This document shows positions 3,717 through 8,225 of a stretch of DNA of 8,225 nucleotides, piece after piece. The position numbers were made by a program, and so were the translations under genes. The notes under the pieces are model-generated. The model did no database searches. It saw nothing but the letters and a program-made list of their open reading frames with translations, and was not told the origin of the DNA. The DNA is taken from assembly GCA_021823425.1 (NCBI GenBank), contig JAKANX010000042.1:1-8225 (forward strand), written 5' to 3'. Position 1 is the stretch's first letter, and each line of letters begins with the position of its first letter. The stretch is from Microcaldota archaeon (GTDB taxonomy: Archaea; Micrarchaeota; Micrarchaeia; Anstonellales; Bilamarchaeaceae).

Positions 3717-5414
3717 CTATTTCTTTGCGCCTAGCTGCGAGAAGATGACGTCCTTGTCTATGGGTATGTCTATTCCGAGGATCTTGTGCACGAACACGAA
3801 CATCTCGGCGAACTTGTCCCTCTCCTTGGTGACCAGAATCGCCATCTGCCTTATGCCCATGTCCTTTCCGATGAGCTCGTAGAGCAGCACGCCCTCCCTC
3901 CCGTACTTTTTGTAAATCGCGAAGCAGTCCTCGCCATACCTGCGCGAGACCTCGTCCCTCTCCATGTGCCTGAGGCTCGCGACCCTGTTCGCCGCGAGGA
4001 AGGAGAGAATGTCGCGTACGTCGTAAATCGGTATGCCCAGCCTGAGCGAGAGGTCCACGTCGCTCATCTTGCCGTCAATCGCCTCGAACACCTTGGTTCC
4101 GGGCTCGTGGTACTGGAGCATAACCTTGGCCTTCATCTGCATTCCCTTTATCATGTCGGTCTGGATGCGCGCCGGAACCTCAATCGGGTTCGCGTCCTTG
4201 GCGAGCTGGCCCCCGGTCTCGTCGGCGAGCGGGGCGAACTTCTCCTTCTCCTCCTCCGCTTCGGCGGCGGCTTTCTGCTCGGGATGCTCCAGTTTGATTA
4301 TGCCCTGCTTTTCCATGAACTCGAGCATCTCAATTAGCTTGGCCTCGCTCACGCCGGTGTCGTTCATTATTTCCTCGGCGGTCTTCTGGCCGTCAATTAG
4401 AGCGTAAACCTTGAGCCCCACTTCGCCGTACTTGTCCTTGATGGTCTTTTCAACGGGGTTGAGGTCGGACTTTGACGCCTCGTCAGGCGCTATTTCCTCG
4501 CCTTCCGCGGACTGGCCTTCGGGCTCAATGGCCTCTTCGGGCGCGGGCTTCTCCCCCTCTTCGGGCTCAGAGGGGGTTTCCTCATTTGCATTTTCCCCCT
4601 GCACGGGCGCGCTGCCCTCCTCTTCCGCGGGCTTTTCCTCTTTTTCCTCTTCTTCGGACTGCCCTTCCCGAACAGGGCTTATCTCATCCTCTTCCTTCGC
4701 CTCTTTCTCCTTTGGAGAGGGCGCCTCTTCCCCCTCTTCCTTTTCCTCCTTTTCTTCCTTTTCGGCCTTGGAGGGTTTCTTTTTGGGAGGCTCGGGCTCC
4801 TCTAGGCCGACGGGCTGGATTTCGGTTTCAAGCGGTGCGGTTTCCCCTTCCTCCTTTTCCTCTTTTTCTTCCTCCCCCTCTTTCGCCTCCTTTTTCACTT
4901 CCTTTTCCTCCTCCTCTTCCGGTTCGGGCCTGAATTTCGCCTTGGGCTTTTTCTCCTCGGCCATTTCCTGCGCGACCAGCTCGCGGAGCCTGCTGCTCGG
5001 CTTGGGAATCCTGATTTCCTCCTTCTCCTCCTTTTCCCCATCCTCTTCGGGCTCGGCGTATTTCGGCTTCTTGGGCGCGGGCTTTTCCTCCTTTTCCTCC
5101 TCCTCTTCCTCCTTGCGCCTCCTCGGCTTCCCCTCGCCCTCCCTTTCGGCCTTCTTTCCGGAAACGGGCTCGCCCTCGGAGTCGGTGAGCTCAACCATTC
5201 CCTTTCCGTCCAGCCATTCAATCACTTGCGAAACAAAATCAGGCTCCATGCCCAGCTCGGAGGCCATATCCGCGACGCTTTTCTTTCCGTTGCAGGCCTT
5301 GTACAGCCTGAGGCCGTCCTCGCCGAATTTCTTCAGCACCGCGTTCTGGTTCTTGAAGCGCTGCAGCGGCCCCTTTTCCAGCTTCTTCGCCTTGTAATCC
5401 GATTCCTTTGACAT
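3717..5414 (-). CDS. Four-repeat winged-helix protein with long Glu/Lys-rich linker, 565 aa
   Basis: The start is the ATG at 5414 (MSKESDYKAK). The frame stays open upstream to 5630, but that stretch overlaps the divergent gene and its promoter and has unrelated composition, so it is excluded. Four ~55-residue units align without gaps at residues 24-78, 323-377, 429-483 and about 498-552. They share the pattern KK-(F/Y)-G-x-x-G-L-x-L-Y, then a helix-turn-helix, then KG-(I/M)-(I/V)-x-L, for example KKFGEDGLRLYKACNGKK and DKYGEVGLKVYALIDGQK. This reads as repeated winged-helix domains, the fourth more divergent. Residues 79-319 are low-complexity Glu/Lys/Pro, presumably disordered and strongly acidic. 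There is no signal peptide, TM segment or enzyme motif, so it is probably cytoplasmic. It diverges from the coiled-coil/ATPase operon and may act with it. I know no named family for it. DNA binding is possible, but such domains also serve protein contact. Confidence 0.8.
   Translation of the reverse strand: MSKESDYKAKKLEKGPLQRFKNQNAVLKKFGEDGLRLYKACNGKKSVADMASELGMEPDFVSQVIEWLDGKGMVELTDSEGEPVSGKKAEREGEGKPRRRKEEEEEEKEEKPAPKKPKYAEPEEDGEKEEKEEIRIPKPSSRLRELVAQEMAEEKKPKAKFRPEPEEEEEKEVKKEAKEGEEEKEEKEEGETAPLETEIQPVGLEEPEPPKKKPSKAEKEEKEEKEEGEEAPSPKEKEAKEEDEISPVREGQSEEEEKEEKPAEEEGSAPVQGENANEETPSEPEEGEKPAPEEAIEPEGQSAEGEEIAPDEASKSDLNPVEKTIKDKYGEVGLKVYALIDGQKTAEEIMNDTGVSEAKLIEMLEFMEKQGIIKLEHPEQKAAAEAEEEKEKFAPLADETGGQLAKDANPIEVPARIQTDMIKGMQMKAKVMLQYHEPGTKVFEAIDGKMSDVDLSLRLGIPIYDVRDILSFLAANRVASLRHMERDEVSRRYGEDCFAIYKKYGREGVLLYELIGKDMGIRQMAILVTKERDKFAEMFVFVHKILGIDIPIDKDVIFSQLGAKK
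4515..5160. repeat. Polypyrimidine/polypurine low-complexity tract inside the four-repeat gene
   Basis: The plus strand here is dominated by C and T (repeated CCTCTT, TTTTCCTCC and CTTCCT units), and the minus (coding) strand by GAA/GAG/AAG codons that encode the Glu/Lys-rich linker. Short near-repeats such as CTCCTTTTCCTCC recur many times. Such purine/pyrimidine asymmetry favours replication slippage and length variation and can form triplex structures. It also explains the long antisense open frames seen on the plus strand here, which I consider non-coding. Confidence 0.7.
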
Positions 5415-5492
5415 GACAAACACGCAATTAACGAGAGTATTGCTCTGTATTGAATATGAATGTTTATTAATTATTACTTCTAAATTGCTTGC
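5415..5492. promoter_or_regulatory. Divergent AT-rich promoter region
   Basis: These 78 bases separate two oppositely directed genes and are clearly more AT-rich than their surroundings. For the rightward gene, TTTATTAA (5463-5470) is centred about 26 bases before ATG 5493, the leaderless spacing. For the leftward gene the best TATA-like stretch is ATTCAATA read on the minus strand (5448-5455), with a transcript start expected near 5425 and so a short leader. The leftward box is weaker. The closeness of the two promoters would allow joint control by one regulator. Confidence 0.6.
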
Positions 5493-7214
5493 ATGGAATT
5501 CGGCGACATGCTCATCTCCACTGGCGTTGATGCGCTGATAAAATTGGTGCGGGAAAAGGGGAAAATAGAACTCACGCTCGCATCGCGTCTTCTCAACATC
5601 CCCATTTCCACAATAGAGGAATGGTCCCACGCGCTCGAGGAGGAGGGGATAATTTCCGTAGAATACCAGCTCACGAAAGTCTATTTGAAATGGACCTCCC
5701 CGACGGAGGAGAAGGTGGAGGAGGAGCGCGCCGAGCTCGCCGGGGAGAAAGAGGAGCTTGTCCAGCTCATCAAGAAGCAGGACGTGAAGGCGCAGGAGCA
5801 GATGAGGCAGGTCTCCGAGCTCAAGGACGAGTTCGCAGGGAGCTACGGCAAGATAATGGGCAGGATTGACGAGCTCGGAAAAACGAACACCGGAATGTCG
5901 CAGTCAAAGGCGGGAGGGGAAGAGGACTATTACAAGGCGGTTGACGAGCTCGCGGAGATGAGGGGAAAAATCGGCGAGCTGGGCGACTCGGTAAAATTCA
6001 TGCGCGAGCAGCTCGAGAAGACGAGGGGCGAGCTCGCGGGCTCGGACATGGAGAAGAAGATGCAGGTCGTGCTGGATTCCGGCGCGAACGTCGCATCGCT
6101 CAAAAAGGAATTGGAGGCGATGGAAAAGGAGGTGAGCTCCGCGCTCGCGTCGCTCAAGTCTTCCGGGAACGTGGACGTTTCGGATCTCAAGGGCCCGATG
6201 GAGGAGGTGAAGGCGCAGTATTCCAGGCTCAAGGGCGAGATGGAAGCAGAGGTGGAGCATTTCAAGGACATCGCCGCCGCCTCCGAAGTGCTGCTGAACG
6301 CGAAAGAGGAGGTGGAGGGCCTGCGCGCATCCACGAAGGCGGCGCTGGCAGAGGCCAGGGAATACCGGGGCACCCTGGAAGAGATGGAGGAAAAAATCTC
6401 ATCCGCGAGCGGGAAAATGAAGGAGGCCGAGGCGAAGGCGGAAAAGTTCAAGGACGCGCTCACGAAGACCGAGGAAGTGCTCGGCAATTACAAGATTGAC
6501 GAGAAATCAAGGGCCAGGATGGAGGCGCTCGTGGAGGAGGCAAAAACCCTGCAGGAGAAGATGGACAAGTTCCAGGCGAGCGTGCAGGAGGCGTTCCCGC
6601 TGTTCGAGAACGTGGACAAGCTCATGTCCTCGCTCTCCGAGCTGCGCAAGAAGATAGGCGAGGAGCGCAAGAGGCTCGCAGAGGAGAGCGGCGCGATATT
6701 CTCGTCGCTTGACGAGGAGGCCGCGACCTATTCCACGTTCCAGAAGATAAAGGAGAAGGCCGCGTCCACGATAAACGATTACCTCAACCAGCTCGAGAAG
6801 ATAGAGGTCAGCTACGAGAAGGCGGCAAAGGACGCGGAGCGCACCGAGAAGAAGCTGGACGAGGCGCTCGATGCCTTCAAGAACAACCCGGACTACAAGG
6901 GCGTGGAGCAGATGAACTCCGCGATGGACGCGCTCCTAGATAAGAAGAAGCTCCTCGAGCAGGTGAAGTCCGACATGGACGCGCTCGACTCCTCCGCGAC
7001 AAAGACCGCAAAGCAGGTGAGGCTGCTCGCAAAGGAGGCCGAGCTCCTTGAATTGCGCGCGGGCTCCGCGGTCCCTGCGGAGCGGGAGCAGGCGAGGAAG
7101 GCCGGGCAGGAGCTAAGGGACAGCGTTTCCCTGACTGAAACGGAGCAGAAGGACTTCGATTCCAAGAGGGAGGAGCTTAGGAAACTAATAAAAAAGCTGT
7201 GGGAGGAAGAGTAA
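5493..7214 (+). CDS. Winged-helix plus long coiled-coil protein, 573 aa
   Basis: Residues about 10-66 form a winged helix: GVDALIKLVREKGKIE, then TLASRLLNIPISTIEEWSHA (28-47), then LEEEGIISVEY and a wing ending YLKW. From about residue 71 to the end the sequence is almost continuous Glu/Lys/Ala-rich coiled coil with short breaks (around 134-145, and at Tyr/Phe-containing hinges near 415-430). There are no Walker motifs, so it is not an SMC or Rad50 ATPase. There is no signal peptide or TM helix. It starts leaderless from the divergent promoter. The secretion ATPase follows after 33 bases with its own ribosome-binding site, so the two are very likely one operon. By context it may be a cytoplasmic scaffold or regulator of the pilus/secretion motor, loosely comparable to the coiled-coil accessory proteins of archaella. 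That role is inference, and no named family is recognised. Confidence 0.85.
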   Translation: MEFGDMLISTGVDALIKLVREKGKIELTLASRLLNIPISTIEEWSHALEEEGIISVEYQLTKVYLKWTSPTEEKVEEERAELAGEKEELVQLIKKQDVKAQEQMRQVSELKDEFAGSYGKIMGRIDELGKTNTGMSQSKAGGEEDYYKAVDELAEMRGKIGELGDSVKFMREQLEKTRGELAGSDMEKKMQVVLDSGANVASLKKELEAMEKEVSSALASLKSSGNVDVSDLKGPMEEVKAQYSRLKGEMEAEVEHFKDIAAASEVLLNAKEEVEGLRASTKAALAEAREYRGTLEEMEEKISSASGKMKEAEAKAEKFKDALTKTEEVLGNYKIDEKSRARMEALVEEAKTLQEKMDKFQASVQEAFPLFENVDKLMSSLSELRKKIGEERKRLAEESGAIFSSLDEEAATYSTFQKIKEKAASTINDYLNQLEKIEVSYEKAAKDAERTEKKLDEALDAFKNNPDYKGVEQMNSAMDALLDKKKLLEQVKSDMDALDSSATKTAKQVRLLAKEAELLELRAGSAVPAEREQARKAGQELRDSVSLTETEQKDFDSKREELRKLIKKLWEEE

Positions 7215-7235
7215 TGCCCATGATTGATGTTTCGC

Positions 7236-7241
7236 GAGGTG
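7236..7241 (+). promoter_or_regulatory. Shine-Dalgarno site of the secretion ATPase gene
   Basis: GAGGTG at 7236-7241 matches the archaeal Shine-Dalgarno consensus and lies 6 bases before ATG 7248. It fixes that start and fits translation of a gene inside an operon. Confidence 0.65.
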
Positions 7242-7247
7242 TTTTCC

Positions 7248-8225
7248 ATGGCGGATGATAAGAAGCTGGTGAAGCGCGTGACCGTGCTCGACACCTACGG
7301 GTTTGAGAGCAGCGGGATTCCCGTTGAAATCAAGATAGTGAAGAGGGACGACTTCAACCCGTTCTACGAGGTCATGATTCCGGGCATAGCCGAATACACC
7401 CGCATAATCCTGGAAACCACCCTGCGAGCGGAGCTAATCTCCGAAGTGAAGGTGGACATTTCGGACATGCTGGACCCAAAGAAGGGCGAGGAGGTCCGGA
7501 AGAAGTTCTTTGACGGGGCGCTCGCGATACTGGACAAGAACTTCCCAAACCTCACCGAGGACAAGAAGAGGATTCTCGCGTCCTATCTATTGCAGAACGC
7601 GCTCGGCCTCGGCGAGATTGAGACGCTGCTTTCGGACGACAGGCTGGAGGAAGTCGTAATCAACAACTCGCGCGAGCCCATCTGGGTGTACCACAAGAAA
7701 TACGGGTGGTGCAAGAGCAACCTCACGCTCAAGGACGAGGAGGCGATTTTCGACTACTCCTCGCTTATTGCGAGGAAAGTCGGAAGGCAGATAAACGTGC
7801 TAACGCCGCTGCTGGACGCGCACCTCCCGAACGGGGACCGCGTGAATTCCACGCTATTCCCGGTTTCCAACTTCGGAAACACCCTGACGATAAGGAAGTT
7901 CTCGCGCAACCCGTGGAGCATGACCACGCTCATCAAGAACAAGACGATGTCGCCGGAAGTGGGCGCGCTCATCTGGATGTGCGTGCAGAACGAGCTTTCG
8001 CTCCTTATTGCGGGAGGAACGGGAAGCGGAAAAACCTCATTCCTCAACGCGCTCGCGGGGCTCATACCCTCCGGGCAGCGCATTATATCCATAGAGGACA
8101 CGAGGGAACTGACGCTCCCTTCGTTCCTGCACTGGGTGCCCATGGCGACGACGGAGCCGAACCCGGAAGGGAAAGGCGAGGTTTCCATGCTGGACCTCAT
8201 GGTGAACTCACTGCGTGTGAGGCCG
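7248..8225 (+). CDS. Archaeal type II/IV secretion (pilus) ATPase, GspE/FlaI/VirB11 family, 3' truncated
   Basis: Enzymes of this family are hexameric cytoplasmic ATPases that power assembly of type IV pili, archaella or secretion pseudopili. The window holds the first 326 residues; family members usually run to about 500 or more. The N-terminal part (to about 200) is the archaeal N-domain, with LASYLLQNALGLGEIETLLS and then RLEEVVINNSREPIWVYH. The segment DAHLPNGDRVNSTLFPVS and LTIRKFSRNPW leads into the motor domain. Walker A is GGTGSGKT (256-263), and the Asp-box IISIEDTRELTLP follows (about 279-291), with the likely catalytic Glu283. It ends in VSMLDLMVNSLRVRP, just before the expected Walker B. 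Start ATG 7248 has a good ribosome-binding site. A TadC/FlaJ-like membrane platform gene would be expected downstream. The sequence here cannot separate pilus, archaellum and secretion roles. Confidence 0.92.
   Translation, partial: MADDKKLVKRVTVLDTYGFESSGIPVEIKIVKRDDFNPFYEVMIPGIAEYTRIILETTLRAELISEVKVDISDMLDPKKGEEVRKKFFDGALAILDKNFPNLTEDKKRILASYLLQNALGLGEIETLLSDDRLEEVVINNSREPIWVYHKKYGWCKSNLTLKDEEAIFDYSSLIARKVGRQINVLTPLLDAHLPNGDRVNSTLFPVSNFGNTLTIRKFSRNPWSMTTLIKNKTMSPEVGALIWMCVQNELSLLIAGGTGSGKTSFLNALAGLIPSGQRIISIEDTRELTLPSFLHWVPMATTEPNPEGKGEVSMLDLMVNSLRVRP

Noticed and set aside
4411..5397. Long plus-strand open frame rich in Ser and Phe, opposite the four-repeat gene
   Set aside because: It is the antisense of the Glu/Lys-rich linker: GAA/GAG/AAG codons read backwards give Ser/Phe/Leu codons with few stops. 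The minus-strand frame has internally homologous domains on both sides, so that one is real.
5415..5630. Upstream extension of the minus-strand four-repeat protein by 72 residues
   Set aside because: It runs through the AT-rich promoter region and into the divergent winged-helix gene, and its composition is unlike the rest. ATG 5414 gives a clean start.
5493..7214. SMC/Rad50-type ATPase as identity of the coiled-coil protein
   Set aside because: There is no Walker A, Walker B or ABC signature at either end; the N-terminus is a winged helix instead.

Overview
This window looks like chromosomal DNA from an archaeon. The evidence is an Orc1/Cdc6 initiator ATPase, a tRNA-splicing endonuclease subunit, and an archaeal GspE/FlaI-type secretion (type IV pilus) ATPase. 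Short AT-rich TATA-like boxes sit about 25-30 bases ahead of several start codons, and one oligo-T terminator has no hairpin. The compact layout, moderately high GC, short proteins and an apparently split (structural-subunit) splicing endonuclease would suit a DPANN-type lineage, but that placement is inference. No mobile elements, CRISPR arrays, rRNA or tRNA genes were seen.

Left part (1-2312): the tail of an unidentified gene is followed by a GC-rich imperfect hairpin. Next comes a 100-residue protein with a signal/membrane-like N-terminus and a winged-helix-like C-terminus. An all-helical orphan protein of 215 residues follows, then Orc1/Cdc6. The orphan, Orc1/Cdc6 and the following PH gene each have a TATA-like box placed so that transcription would begin at or near the start codon (leaderless).

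Middle (2313-3717): a two-TM membrane protein with a bacterial PH-like (YdbT/bPH_2) domain is followed 17 bases later by an EndA-family tRNA-intron endonuclease, whose ATG is preceded by a Shine-Dalgarno-like sequence. The endonuclease keeps the catalytic Tyr and Lys, but the catalytic His position holds Arg, so it is probably the structural partner of a heteromeric enzyme. A 15-bp palindrome and a TATA box then precede a small protein with a histone H1-like Lys/Ala tail. That gene ends in two T7 tracts.

Right part (3717-8225): two genes diverge from an AT-rich 78-base region. Leftward runs a 565-residue protein with four gapless ~55-residue winged-helix-like repeats, the first separated from the rest by about 240 residues of Glu/Lys/Pro-rich low complexity. 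Rightward runs a 573-residue protein with an N-terminal winged helix and a long coiled coil. It is followed 33 bases later by the secretion/pilus ATPase, which is cut by the window end. The most interesting reading is that the two winged-helix proteins are cytoplasmic accessory or scaffold components of a pilus-like secretion machine. This rests on gene order and domain architecture only.
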